From the NCBI GenBank assembly GCA_047602185.1, contig JASGHY010000001.1, positions 1,364,001-1,428,000 of the forward strand: a stretch of DNA of 64,000 nucleotides, read 5' to 3'. How positions within the stretch are numbered: the stretch's first letter is position 1; every line of letters begins with the position of its first letter. This DNA comes from PMP191F sp047602185. GTDB lineage: Bacteria; Bacteroidota; Bacteroidia; Chitinophagales; Chitinophagaceae. Under the pieces are notes generated by a model. That model searched no databases. It was not told where the DNA came from and was given only the letters and a program-made list of their open reading frames with translations. A program made the position numbers and the translations under genes. Below, piece by piece: positions 1 through 8,310 of the stretch.

Positions 1-22
1 AACCCGCAACAGTCTCACGCTA

Positions 23-280
23 CTAGCTCTTCAGCTTATTCACCAGCTCAACATACTCCTGCATGGCATTGTCCTGCGTTTTTCCTTTAAGACCTGCCCA
101 GGCTTCATATTTGGCTTTAGATACAAAATCGAAGGGGTTGGAGGGTGGATCTACGTTCACGTCTCCTTCGGTAGACTGTTTATAGAGAGAATACAATTGC
201 AGCAAAGAATCATTACTGGGGCGATCGGATAAAGTCTTGCTGTCTGCCACAGCTTTTTCGAAGAGAGACTTCAGGTCCAT
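23..280 (-). CDS. Acyl-CoA-binding protein (ACBP family)
   Basis: An 85-residue protein, the usual length of a free-standing ACBP, a cytosolic four-helix protein that binds long-chain acyl-CoA esters. The C-terminal half carries the family signature KAKYEAWAGLKGKT (residues about 55-68), and YKQSTEGDVN precedes it where the acyl-CoA-contacting loop lies. It has no signal peptide or membrane segment. It starts at an ATG and ends with TAG near the window edge. The next gene upstream is a bestrophin-like channel on the same strand with its own terminator, so the two are probably separate transcripts. The family call is firm; the physiological role in bacteria is poorly known. Confidence 0.9.
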   Translation of the reverse strand: MDLKSLFEKAVADSKTLSDRPSNDSLLQLYSLYKQSTEGDVNVDPPSNPFDFVSKAKYEAWAGLKGKTQDNAMQEYVELVNKLKS

Positions 281-370
281 ATAGGTGAATATTTTAATGC
301 AATGTACAGGATTTCTGCACAGAAAAGATTGTTTAAATGCAAGAAACCAGCAAAAAGTACCCTTTATACA

Positions 371-396
371 AATGTTGTTGAATTAAGCTCCGGGGC
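371..396. repeat. Fragment of a CAATGTC-type miniature element
   Basis: This short stretch matches the left end of the element at 6298-6487 (GTTGAATTAAGCTCCGG) and then diverges. It has no right end, so it looks like a truncated or eroded copy. Confidence 0.5.
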
Positions 397-422
397 CATT
401 GACCGTGTATCTCTAAAAACAG

Positions 423-446
423 GGATGCCGCTGAAAAGCGGCATCC
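423..446 (-). terminator. Rho-independent terminator of the bestrophin gene
   Basis: A perfect 10-bp stem (GGATGCCGCT with AGCGGCATCC) and 4-nt loop. Read on the minus strand it is followed by a U-rich tract (TGTTTTTAG). It lies 33 bp beyond the stop codon of the 479-1390 gene. Confidence 0.8.
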
Positions 447-478
447 GGATTATTACGGGTTACACATGAGAGGGAAAC

Positions 479-1390
479 TTACAGCAGATAATAATTGTCT
501 GCCTTTATCTTTTCAGGCACGCTGTCTGTTTCGTTGATCATCTGGCGCAGGTTGCGGTCGATGTTGCGCGAAATAGAGGTCATTGGCGTATCTGTTGGTT
601 TATTTTCAAACGGATCCTGCAGGTGTACGGCCATTCTTTCAATCAGTAAGAAGAAAGAAGCCAATGCTGTTACCAGGGGGATCTCAATGATGCCCACATA
701 TTCAATAACGCTGAAGGGCAACAGCAGGATAAAGAAGTACAATGCAAAATGCGTGTACATGGTATAGGTCATCGGGAACACGGTGCTCTTGATACGCTCA
801 CATTTTCCCATAGAGTCACACAAACGGGTAAGTGTTCTTTCGATCTCCACCTGTTGAAACTCATTGATCCATCCTTCTTCCATTGCCAGCTTAAGGTCCT
901 TTGCATGCAGGCTCAAAATAGCATTGGGAATATTATCATGCGTTTGCAGGTAGGCCAGTTCTTTTTTAGAGAAGTATTTCTCCAGTCCTGCTATAGGGTC
1001 CAGTCCGCGAAGTGATTGGGACAAACTATAACACCAGGCGCTTTGCCTTTTAATGAACCGCTCGCTGAAGGCATCCCTTTCAGGACTGGTGAAAGGCGCA
1101 TTGGTAAAACATTGTATCTGTCTTGCCAGTGAACGTGAGTCATTCACAATAGCGCCCCAGATAATACGCGCCTCCCACCAGCGGTCATACGCCTGGTTCG
1201 AACGAAAAGCAAGCAACAATGACAATACAGTACCCAATATAGTGGGGATACCCAGTGGTATAGTTAAATTATGTAGTCCAAGATCTTCACGCAAAAACCA
1301 TATCAGCGCAGTGTATAGCGAGATGCCAATGATCTCGTACTTGATCTTGGAAAAGACATATGTTAGTGGTATTTTTTGTTTTAATAACAT
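479..1390 (-). CDS. Bestrophin-like (UPF0187) membrane protein
   Basis: A 303-residue membrane protein with the bestrophin/UPF0187 signature: an N-terminal hydrophobic segment (about 22-40), a second one (about 45-62), then RSNQAYDRWWEARIIWGAIV (about 63-82) and DSRSLARQI. Further hydrophobic segments lie at about 210-250. Bacterial bestrophins form pentameric ion channels in the inner membrane; ion selectivity cannot be read from the sequence. The final part, DPFENKPTDTPM, is also typical of the family. It begins at an ATG, no operon partner is evident, and a terminator follows the stop codon. Confidence 0.88.
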   Translation of the reverse strand: MLLKQKIPLTYVFSKIKYEIIGISLYTALIWFLREDLGLHNLTIPLGIPTILGTVLSLLLAFRSNQAYDRWWEARIIWGAIVNDSRSLARQIQCFTNAPFTSPERDAFSERFIKRQSAWCYSLSQSLRGLDPIAGLEKYFSKKELAYLQTHDNIPNAILSLHAKDLKLAMEEGWINEFQQVEIERTLTRLCDSMGKCERIKSTVFPMTYTMYTHFALYFFILLLPFSVIEYVGIIEIPLVTALASFFLLIERMAVHLQDPFENKPTDTPMTSISRNIDRNLRQMINETDSVPEKIKADNYYLL

Positions 1391-1531
1391 AACTAATAGT
1401 TGACTTTGGGATTTTCAGATTTTATAAATTTTTACTTCATATGCCAGCCACACAAAAATTCCGAAATCAATTTGTTGTAATAATCGCTGGTATGGCGGGT
1501 GTTACAATCACCCAATCTCACAATTAAGAAA

Positions 1532-2260
1532 TTACATCAATAATAGCATCTGTCTGTTGTCCTGTTGAAGTAATGCATTCAGCTTCTGGCCATTCAGGAA
1601 ATACCGTTGCAGGTAATTCAGCTTATGCGTATTATACAGGCTGTCTTTTAACTGGTGCGATACATTGGTCAATGTGCTATCCAGCAATGCAAATTGTTGT
1701 ACAATGCTATCGGGGATATGTTGCGAACGTACTGTCCGTTGGCCATTGCCCTGCAACACAGTCTTACCGGCTTCCTCCCATTCATAAGCATGTTCAGCAA
1801 TAGCTGGTGCCAGCTCAGATTGTTTACCATTGATATTACGTACAGCCTCAATGCCGATGGGCAATTTATTTACATACAACAGGGGTAGTCTGCTGCGCAA
1901 CAGCATCCTGGTAAGCTCTGTTCTTGTACCATTATCATAATACATCACCAGGTCTGCACCACGGCCATGCGCATAATTGCGGAATACAGCAGGAGCGTAG
2001 CCATAGATATAATCAAAGTTCACTTCCTGCACCTGTGTCGCATATCTGCTGCGCAGATGCTGTACTGCTTTCACAAACTCGGTATCTTTAAAACAATGTT
2101 GCTTATCGCGCGATAGGGTAGTCAGGTCATTATAATTATCCGGTAAAGGACATATTTCCAGGAAGTTGACCGCAACCGACTGTGGGTACAACTGCAATGC
2201 CAGCCTGAACATCTCCAACGTAGTATTGCCTTGCAAATACGGAATGATTATGTTTTTCAT
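1532..2260 (-). CDS. Uncharacterised protein, weakly universal-stress-like N-terminus
   Basis: About 242 residues from the chosen ATG at 2258-2260 (protein begins MKNIIIPYLQGNTTLEMF). An ATG 51 bp further upstream is in frame but adds a cysteine-rich stretch that does not look native. The first 130 residues have an alternating hydrophobic strand/helix pattern and a start reminiscent of UspA-type proteins. The C-terminal 70 residues are helical and Gln/Leu-rich, possibly coiled coil. There is no signal peptide. Upstream sit three phased ATTAGAA half-sites shared with the promoter of the neighbouring two-component system, so control by that response regulator is inferred. I do not recognise the family with confidence. 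Confidence 0.55.
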   Translation of the reverse strand: MKNIIIPYLQGNTTLEMFRLALQLYPQSVAVNFLEICPLPDNYNDLTTLSRDKQHCFKDTEFVKAVQHLRSRYATQVQEVNFDYIYGYAPAVFRNYAHGRGADLVMYYDNGTRTELTRMLLRSRLPLLYVNKLPIGIEAVRNINGKQSELAPAIAEHAYEWEEAGKTVLQGNGQRTVRSQHIPDSIVQQFALLDSTLTNVSHQLKDSLYNTHKLNYLQRYFLNGQKLNALLQQDNRQMLLLM

Positions 2261-2326
2261 AACATCATTTTTCTGGTAAATAATGCACCAACCGTGCTTT
2301 TGACAATACAAAACTATATCGGCACC

Positions 2327-2370
2327 ATTAGAAGGACTTAAGAGAGCTATTAGAATGGGATTAGAATGCG
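2327..2370 (-). promoter_or_regulatory. Phased ATTAGAA half-sites, likely OmpR-type operator
   Basis: ATTAGAA occurs at 2327, 2349 and 2360, spacings of 22 and 11 bp, all in one orientation, 67-110 bp upstream of the 1532-2260 start. The same half-site, again 11 bp apart, precedes the response-regulator gene at 4838-4858. Tandem half-sites about one helical turn apart are characteristic of OmpR/PhoB-family binding. Confidence 0.5.
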
Positions 2371-2394
2371 GAAGCAGGAAGCCTTATTTCTGAA

Positions 2395-2737
2395 AAGGCA
2401 CAAGGAAATACAGTTGACAGGTTGGAAGGTTGACACGTTAACAAGGGAAAGACAAAAGTCTGAGGCCTGAAAGTACGAATGAAGTCGGGAAGTCAGAAAA
2501 ACCGAAAGTCCGCAAGTAAATACAAGTTGGCAGTTAGCAATTTGCAGTTAAGCCTGTGAATAGTCAATGGTCAATAGTGAATGCTGTTTCGGGTTAAATA
2601 CGGCTACGAGCAAATACAGGGAGAGTAGTTGTTTTAATCAAATCTCAAATCCAGTATCTGGTATCTGGAAACCAGTATCCCATTTCACGCTCCCCCTCAC
2701 GACTGACGACTCCTATTCACCATTGACTATTCACTAT
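2395..2737. repeat. Intergenic 7-bp-period repeat composite
   Basis: No gene. This gap holds several degenerate heptad arrays. Examples are TTGGCAG-type units at 2521-2549, GTGAATA, GTCAATG and GTCAATA units at 2556-2582, the CACGACT/GACGACT family near 2697-2712 and TATTCAC-type units at 2714-2741. The last array runs into and supplies the stop codon of the histidine kinase. The same families recur at more than a dozen other gaps in the window. Confidence 0.85.
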
Positions 2738-4108
2738 TCACACCTGCTGTTCCCTCACCGGAAACAACACCTCCACCGTAGTTCCCTTATTTTCCTGCGA
2801 AGTAAAACGCAGTTGCCCGTGATGCATACGGATGATCTTCTGCGCCAATGGCAGCCCGATCCCATATCCTTTAAATGAAGCGACATTGCTGCCTCTAAAG
2901 AAGGGTTCAAAGATATGGGGGAGATCTTCCGCGCTGATACCAATACCCTGGTCCGTGATCTGGATATGAATGGCAGTATCATCTGCGGTAATGGTCACCA
3001 CTACTTTCTGACCGGAAGAATATTTAGAAGCATTCTGGATAATATTCGCAAAGGCCTGTTTTAACAGCAACTGGTTACCTGCAATACAGAGGATGTCTGA
3101 ATTAAGCGGTAAGGCTGAAAAATCAAGATGCACCTGGTTACCGGGTTCACTGAAATCTACCAGTCGTTTGGTTTCCAGCAACAGCTCATCGAGCCTTACT
3201 TCCGTCATAAAGGACTGCTGTCCATCAAAACTCACCTGTGCCAGTTCAAGCAGGGAAGTGGTAAGTTGTTGCAGGTGACCGGCCTGCTGCTGGATCACGT
3301 TCAACGATTCCTGGTACTCCCGTGCTGAGCGCTCACGGCTGAGCGATAATTCTGCTTCACCCATAATAGCAGTCAGGGGAGTACGCAGTTCATGCGAAGC
3401 TTTACTCACGAAATTACTCTGTGTTTCAAAAGCAGTTTCCAGTCTGTCAAGCATATCATTAAAGGTCTCATTCAGATCAGCTATTTCATCCTTGCTGCGG
3501 GAGGGTGGTAAACGCAGGTGCAGGTTCGTAGCCGTGATCTGTTGCGTATTGTGAATGATACGCGAGATAGGATTCACAATTTCACGCGACAACAACAATC
3601 CTGCTATGTAAACGATCAGTACAATCACGATCATGCCCACCAACAGGTTCTTCTGCAGGTTCTTCAGTACTTCCTGCCCGTTCTCATTCTCTGCTGTCAG
3701 CAATACAATGTTATCAGTTCCGTTATGAGGATAATGAATACCTACATACCAGGTATTATGCTGGTGATAATTAGCCGTTTTATTGCGAAGTATATTCTCC
3801 AGGAAATAAGAAGGGAGAATCCGTAACAAGGAATCTGTCTGGATCGGCAGGGGAAAGGCAAAAAAGTATTCCCTTTCATCGGGAAGCCGTTGCAAATGCG
3901 TATCGCGGATCTGGTTGTACACGGCAATATTCATTTCACCTTCACCAAATCTTGCCTGCGCGGCAATACCGGCACGCACTTCAAGGCGGTGCAAAAACTC
4001 ATTATTGTTATGCCTCCAGGTAAAATAATAGATAAGTATACTCAGCAGCAACAAAGCTATTGCTGTGAGCAGGGTAAAAAGGGTGGTGATCTTATTCCTG
4101 ATCTTCAT
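2738..4108 (-). CDS. Sensor histidine kinase (HAMP-HisKA-HATPase)
   Basis: A 456-residue inner-membrane sensor kinase. TM1 is about 8-29, a periplasmic sensor region 30-154, TM2 about 155-175 and HAMP about 176-230. The HisKA box ASHELRTPLTAIMGE carries the phospho-accepting His239. The ATPase domain shows the N box (NIIQNASKY, Asn359), the G1 box DQGIGIS (about 386-392) and the G2 box GYGIGLPLA (about 414-422). It overlaps the upstream response-regulator gene by 4 bp (ATGA), indicating translational coupling. The signal sensed is unknown. A heptad repeat supplies its stop codon, so the extreme C-terminus may be slightly altered. Confidence 0.95.
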   Translation of the reverse strand: MKIRNKITTLFTLLTAIALLLLSILIYYFTWRHNNNEFLHRLEVRAGIAAQARFGEGEMNIAVYNQIRDTHLQRLPDEREYFFAFPLPIQTDSLLRILPSYFLENILRNKTANYHQHNTWYVGIHYPHNGTDNIVLLTAENENGQEVLKNLQKNLLVGMIVIVLIVYIAGLLLSREIVNPISRIIHNTQQITATNLHLRLPPSRSKDEIADLNETFNDMLDRLETAFETQSNFVSKASHELRTPLTAIMGEAELSLSRERSAREYQESLNVIQQQAGHLQQLTTSLLELAQVSFDGQQSFMTEVRLDELLLETKRLVDFSEPGNQVHLDFSALPLNSDILCIAGNQLLLKQAFANIIQNASKYSSGQKVVVTITADDTAIHIQITDQGIGISAEDLPHIFEPFFRGSNVASFKGYGIGLPLAQKIIRMHHGQLRFTSQENKGTTVEVLFPVREQQV

Positions 4109-4797
4109 ATGGGCTGTTCCTTCATAATATATCCCATGCCTATCATGGTATGGATAAGGCGGGGATCAAAATCTTTATCAATTTTGCGACGCAGGTAGTT
4201 CACATATACATCCACTACGTTAGTGCCCAGGTTAAAATCGATCTCCCATACATTCTCAAGGATCTCCATGCGCGAAAGCACCCGGTTGGCATTCTTCATA
4301 AAGAATTCCAGCAATCTGTATTCTGTAGAGGTTAAATTGATAACAGTATTGTTGCGCGAAGCCTGCCGGGTAGCCAGGTTCAGTTCCAGGTCAGCAATAC
4401 GCAGTACCTGCAGATCTTGTTTAACGACAGTGCCACGGTTATTCCGCCTGCCCAGGGCCTGGATCCGGGCTACCAGTTCGGTGAGTTTAAAAGGCTTCAC
4501 CAGGTAATCATCCGCACCGCTGTTGAGGCCGGTAACGATATTCTCCGTAGAGCCCAGTGCCGTAAGCATCAGTATGGGCGTTTCCATACCTCCCTGGCGC
4601 AGTGTTTTACACACCTGTATGCCATTTGTATCGGGGAGCATAATATCCAGCAGCAATACATCATAACTTTGCTCACCGGCCATCTGCAGGCCTGTAGCAC
4701 CATCCATGGCCACACTCACGTCCATGCCGTTTTCCGTTAAGCCACGTTTCACCAGCGAAACCACCGATGCCTCATCTTCTATCAATAATATCTTCAT
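4105..4797 (-). CDS. OmpR-family response regulator
   Basis: A 230-residue two-domain regulator. The receiver domain carries the acidic pocket IEDE (7-9), the phospho-acceptor Asp51 in LLLDIMLPD and the conserved Lys101 in YLVKPF. A winged-helix DNA-binding domain follows (about 130-225, with LTSTEYRLLEFFMKN and NVVDVYVNYLRRKID). The start was set at the second of two adjacent ATGs (MKILLIEDE); the longer frame upstream would add 30 unrelated residues. It is the first gene of the two-gene unit with the histidine kinase. Direct ATTAGAAACA repeats in its promoter suggest autoregulation. Confidence 0.95.
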   Translation of the reverse strand: MKILLIEDEASVVSLVKRGLTENGMDVSVAMDGATGLQMAGEQSYDVLLLDIMLPDTNGIQVCKTLRQGGMETPILMLTALGSTENIVTGLNSGADDYLVKPFKLTELVARIQALGRRNNRGTVVKQDLQVLRIADLELNLATRQASRNNTVINLTSTEYRLLEFFMKNANRVLSRMEILENVWEIDFNLGTNVVDVYVNYLRRKIDKDFDPRLIHTMIGMGYIMKEQPI

Positions 4798-4837
4798 CAT
4801 GCCGGGCCCGAAACTACGCATTGAAGGGCAAAAACAG

Positions 4838-4858
4838 ATTAGAAACACATTAGAAACA
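4838..4858 (-). promoter_or_regulatory. Tandem ATTAGAAACA operator before the response regulator
   Basis: Two copies of ATTAGAAACA (4838-4847 and 4849-4858) lie 11 bp apart about 40-60 bp upstream of the response-regulator start. The orientation and spacing match the half-sites at 2349-2370 before the 1532-2260 gene, supporting one shared regulator. Confidence 0.55.
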
Positions 4859-4919
4859 AGCCCAAAGGCGCAAGAATCAAGGTACAAGAGCTGAGATATG
4901 GCTTTTTAACGAATCCTTA

Positions 4920-5338
4920 AGACCGTGAGACGTGAATCATCAGTCGTGAGGGGGAGCGTGAAAGGTGAAAAGTCAAACGTGAAACGAATGTTACCGGTTC
5001 CCTGATACCAGATACTGGATTTGAGATTTGATGTTTGAAATTTAATCAAAACAACAGATCTTCCTGTATTTGCTCGCAGTTCATATTCACTATTCACCAT
5101 TGACCATTGACTATTCACAGGCTTAACTGCAAATTGCTAACAACTAACGCCTAATAACCAATTCCTTCATCCGCACATTCCTGTATTCCACTTATAACCT
5201 ATAACTTAAAACTTATAACCCTGTATTCGCGTTAGGCGTTGAGCATTCTGCGTTTAGCAGTACTTATAACCTACAACCTGTATTCCATTTGCCCATTAGC
5301 AAATTTGCATATCTGCACATTTGTATTCCATTTTCAAA
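4920..5338. repeat. Intergenic 7-bp-period repeat composite
   Basis: No gene. In order it holds GTGAGAC/GTGAATC-type units (4925-4955), TATTCAC/CATTGAC units (5085-5118), a degenerate copy of the TTGGCAG family on the other strand (5120-5145), CTTATAA, CCTATAA and CTTAAAA units (5191-5220), GCGTTAG, GCGTTGA and GCATTCT units (5229-5262), and TTTGCA-type repeats of about 8 bp (5285-5330). It ends at the stop codon of the aldo/keto reductase. Confidence 0.85.
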
Positions 5339-6211
5339 TTACCTATGCTCGGTATAATAATTCACAGCAACTGCCTTCTTCAAATACTCCACCTCCTCAC
5401 TTGTCAGCTCAGGAGTATTCATCGCTCCAATAACATCTTCCAATTGCTCCGCATTACTGATACCAGTCACTGCAGATTGAATTGCCGGGTTCTGTAATAC
5501 AAACCGTATGGCCGTTTGTGCCGCACTACGCTGAGGCGTTACCAGCGATTGAATTGCTGTGGCCGCCTGCTGTACTTCTTCTGCAGAATAGTTGAGATAA
5601 GCTGCGGCCGGTTTATTCACCAATAATCCTTTAGCCATACTGCCGCGAGCCAGTACGCCGATAGTATGTTCTTGGAGCAAAGGCAGACAAGTCTCTTCCG
5701 GTCTTCTGTCCAGCAGGCTGTATTGCATCATTACGGTAGCGATTGTTGAACGCTTCACATATTCCCGTATCACATTCGGGCGAATAGAAGATATGCCATA
5801 TTGCAGGATCTTGCCTTGCTGTTTCAGTAGTTCGAAGGCCTCAATCGTCTCATCGATCGGGTCGTCGATAGTGCCACCATGTAGCTGGTAAAGGTCTATA
5901 TAATCAGTCTGCAGGCGACGCAGGCTATCCTCTACAGCAGCCAGGATATATTCCTTACGCGGGTTCCAGTCCCAGCCAGTGCCATCAGTGCGCCACTGGT
6001 TACCCACTTTTGTAGCCAGGAAGACCTGTTGACGTTTACCCTGTAATGCTTTACCGACGGTCATTTCATTTTGTCCCTGTTGGTACAGGTCTGCCGTGTC
6101 AAAACTGGTAATACCCGCTTCCATAGCGCGGTGTATCAGGCGGCTATTCATCGCATCATCCAGGCCAAGAGACATACAGCCGAATGTAATGGGGGAGAGG
6201 AGAGAATTCAT
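5339..6211 (-). CDS. Aldo/keto reductase
   Basis: A 290-residue cytosolic NAD(P)H-dependent reductase of the AKR superfamily. The catalytic tetrad is visible: Asp38 and Tyr43 in FDTADLYQQG, Lys68 in FLATKVG and His111 in YQLHGG. The C-terminal cofactor region (RFVLQNPAIQSAVTGISN, about 242-259) matches the conserved NADP-binding end of the fold. It is probably monocistronic; repeat-filled gaps flank both sides. The subfamily resembles the oxidoreductases that act on small carbonyls and sugars. The substrate cannot be determined. Confidence 0.92.
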   Translation of the reverse strand: MNSLLSPITFGCMSLGLDDAMNSRLIHRAMEAGITSFDTADLYQQGQNEMTVGKALQGKRQQVFLATKVGNQWRTDGTGWDWNPRKEYILAAVEDSLRRLQTDYIDLYQLHGGTIDDPIDETIEAFELLKQQGKILQYGISSIRPNVIREYVKRSTIATVMMQYSLLDRRPEETCLPLLQEHTIGVLARGSMAKGLLVNKPAAAYLNYSAEEVQQAATAIQSLVTPQRSAAQTAIRFVLQNPAIQSAVTGISNAEQLEDVIGAMNTPELTSEEVEYLKKAVAVNYYTEHR

Positions 6212-6297
6212 TCCCTAAAATTCGGAATAAGAAATGAGAAATTTGAAATAAGGAATGAGAAAGGAAATAAAGCGGGTAGGAATTGGGAATGAGGAAT
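6212..6297. repeat. Heptad array of the GAAATGA/GAAATAA family
   Basis: Units GGAATAA, GAAATGA, GAAATTT, GAAATAA and GGAATGA follow one another every 7 bp between about 6225 and 6265. The array is interrupted at 6298 by a miniature inverted-repeat element. Confidence 0.75.
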
Positions 6298-6487
6298 CAA
6301 TGTCGTTGAATTAAGCTCCGGAGGAGCTACCTGTTTATAGAAAATCAATTTTGTCGAAAATATTCAGCTCCGATAGGAGCTTCCTGTGAGGTACCGGATG
6401 TTCCCACCGGAGCCGGGATACGCTTATTATGATCTTTTCTATAAACAGGAGGCCACGTTGTGGCCCTTTCGTAATTCAATGACATTG
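6298..6487. mobile_element. Miniature inverted-repeat element (190 bp), CAATGTC ends
   Basis: The ends are CAATGTCGTTGAATTA at the left and its near-perfect inverted copy at the right (CAATGTCATTGAATTA when read inward), with one mismatch. The inside contains hairpins AGCTCC-GGA-GGAGCT and AGCTCC-GATA-GGAGCT and no ORF that looks real. A partly matching copy lies at 57835-57952 and an end fragment at 371-396. It looks like a non-autonomous (MITE-type) element; the mobilising transposase is not in the window, and no clear target duplication could be assigned. Confidence 0.65.
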
Positions 6488-6539
6488 AACCAGGAATTAG
6501 GTTTTAATGAAAGCTGGAAATGTCAAATTTTCAATGTTA

Positions 6540-7064
6540 AATATCGAAGGAAGACTAGAATACAAGTTGGCAGTTGGCAATTTGCAGTTAAGCCTGTGAA
6601 TAGTTAATGGTCAATAGTGGATATAAGCAACGAGTTTTGACCTATGAGCCGCGAAGAATACAAGTTGGCAGTTGGCAATTTGCAGTTGTTCTGATTTCAA
6701 ACATCCAATTTCAAATCCAGCATCCAGTATCCGGTATCAGGGAACCGGTATCTTTCATTTCACGTTTGACATTTCACCTTTCACGCTCCCACTCACGATT
6801 GCCGATTCACGTCTCACGATTTCACAACCCGAAACTCAAAACCCGCCACCCGAAACAGCATTAGCGTCTTTGCGTGAAATTAGAGATCCCGGAAGCCTGT
6901 ATCCGGTAACCGGTAACGGTATTCCAATATCAAATTTCAAACATCAAATCTTAAATCCAGGGTTTTGTATTCAATCCCAAAATCTCAAAATCCAGCAATC
7001 AGAAATTCTGTAACCAGCTTTGCGTCTTCGCGAACCTTGGCCGTCTTTGCGTGAAATCATTGCC
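6540..7064. repeat. Intergenic 7-bp-period repeat composite
   Basis: No gene. The TTGGCAG array occurs twice in the same orientation (6562-6588 and 6661-6687), the first followed by the GTGAATA/GTCAATG array (6596-6620). Then come TCCGGTA/ACCGGTA units, CTCACGA/GATTCAC units (6788-6822), AACCCGA/CACCCGA units, and the CTTTGCGTGAAAT family (6862-6882 and 7018-7060). Long apparent ORFs here are translations of the repeats, not genes. Confidence 0.85.
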
Positions 7065-7066
7065 GA

Positions 7067-7510
7067 CTAACGTCTCCTCACTGTCTGCACCACCACTATC
7101 GTATCCATCAATACATACCGGAATGGCTGATCCTTAAAACAGGTTTGCAATACGCGTAGCACCCGTTCATCGCTCACATCAACCGACACAGGCTTAGCGA
7201 TCGCCATCTGCTCATCCGTAAAGCAAAACCGATAAGAGGTTTGTGCTTCTATAAACTTCATTACTTGTCTCAGGTGCACTTTCTGCACATGGATGGTAAC
7301 AGTTTGATCATTAGTGTTAGGTTCTTCCTCACGATTAAAGAACCCGTAGAGATAAAATGAAACAAAAAAAGATGCAAGCGTTAGTACTATAATGATAGGC
7401 GTTCTGTTACGTGGGGGCTTTTGTGGAGACACGCTATCCTGACCGGTAAAGAATTCTTCTTCACCCAATGACCAGTTAGGTCCGTATTGCTCGTAAACAA
7501 TAGGAGGCAT
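7067..7510 (-). CDS. Membrane-anchored protein with a lone STN domain
   Basis: 147 residues from the chosen ATG at 7508-7510 (MPPIVYEQYGPNW). A longer in-frame start exists but its N-terminus is unlike a protein. Layout: cytosolic N-terminus (1-40), one membrane segment (about 44-62, IIIVLTLASFFVSFYLYGF) and a periplasmic C-terminus. The C-terminus closely matches the secretin/TonB short N-terminal (STN) domain of the SusC at 10311. Both share a QQTSYRF/AQTSYRF motif, KPVSVDV or KPITLDV, and a C-F-K/R-D-Q-P segment. STN domains normally sit at the N-terminus of TonB receptors or in FecR-type signalling. A free anchored copy is unusual, and its role in signal relay or receptor regulation is inferred only. 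Confidence 0.6.
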   Translation of the reverse strand: MPPIVYEQYGPNWSLGEEEFFTGQDSVSPQKPPRNRTPIIIVLTLASFFVSFYLYGFFNREEEPNTNDQTVTIHVQKVHLRQVMKFIEAQTSYRFCFTDEQMAIAKPVSVDVSDERVLRVLQTCFKDQPFRYVLMDTIVVVQTVRRR

Positions 7511-8310
7511 AGGAAAAGTTATTTGAGGTAAACAAATAAATAAGAGACTAACCAGTGAAGATTGCCAGGAATACCGTGTAAACACCCTGCCGGAAAATAA
7601 TATCCGTAAAAAAGGAATAAGCGATGATAAGATCCGCCGGCAGGTGTTTGCGGCTGCTCCGTAAGGTGCTCGTGTAATAGCATCTTTACTCAGTAATACT
7701 GCCAAAGGAGCAATGATTGGCAGTTACTGTTTTTTTTCAAAGGATCTCCAGGTTTCAAAACAACTTTCCCCCTCCGCAACTATATAAGACAACTGAACTG
7801 TCATTTTTAACTAACAGTCACCAATATTTCTCGAAAATTTGTTGATATGCGTCAATTTAAAGATGCGGGAAAGGGTAGAGTGGGCGGTTAAGGGTCACAA
7901 ACTACACAACGGAATCGCTAATTGGGTGATATAAGAATTTTTAGATTTTACAAAGTCCTCTTTCAGTGCAAACTTTCTGCTTATTTCTCTTTGTTCTAAG
8001 GCCAGCTCTCACACATAGCAGATTTGAACAGCGTCAGGCGTTCGGCTTCTAATTAAAAAAGAATATTTACTAAAAAGGCAGTAAAACATCAGACTTAGTC
8101 GGCTTGCAGATAATCTTGTTAAATAACCTCCAGCAAATTGATTACAATCAATAAAAAAAACATATAAACAAGCTCTTATTCACATAAAAAAAATAGTTTA
8201 AAAAATATATAATTTTTTAAACCTTTTAGTCTGTTATAACATGTTAGTTTACTACACAGATAAAATATTCAAAGTATAAAAAATATTGACTAATATCTAA
8301 TATCCAAAAA
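7511..8310. other. AT-rich divergent intergenic region, no gene seen
   Basis: About 800 bp between the STN-domain protein (minus) and the thioredoxin-fold protein (plus). It is AT-rich with poly-A/T runs and none of the heptad repeats typical of other gaps. It should contain both promoters, but I could not place a convincing TAnnTTTG box. Confidence 0.5.

Noticed and set aside
1532..1888. Plus-strand ORFs of 76-77 codons antisense to the 1532-2260 gene
   Set aside because: They mirror the coding strand of a longer gene with ordinary codon usage and lack any recognised feature.
6607..7013. Overlapping ORFs of 85-113 codons with PVSGIREPVS/HSRLTIHVSRF-type text
   Set aside because: The same peptide strings arise at 23338, 29339 and 35855 on either strand wherever the repeat composites occur. 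They reflect repeat reuse, not a protein family.
7067..7705. Longer version of the STN-domain protein starting at 7705
   Set aside because: The additional 65 residues are Arg/Ser/Phe-rich with no signal peptide character. The internal ATG at 7508-7510 gives a normal cytosol-TM-periplasm layout.
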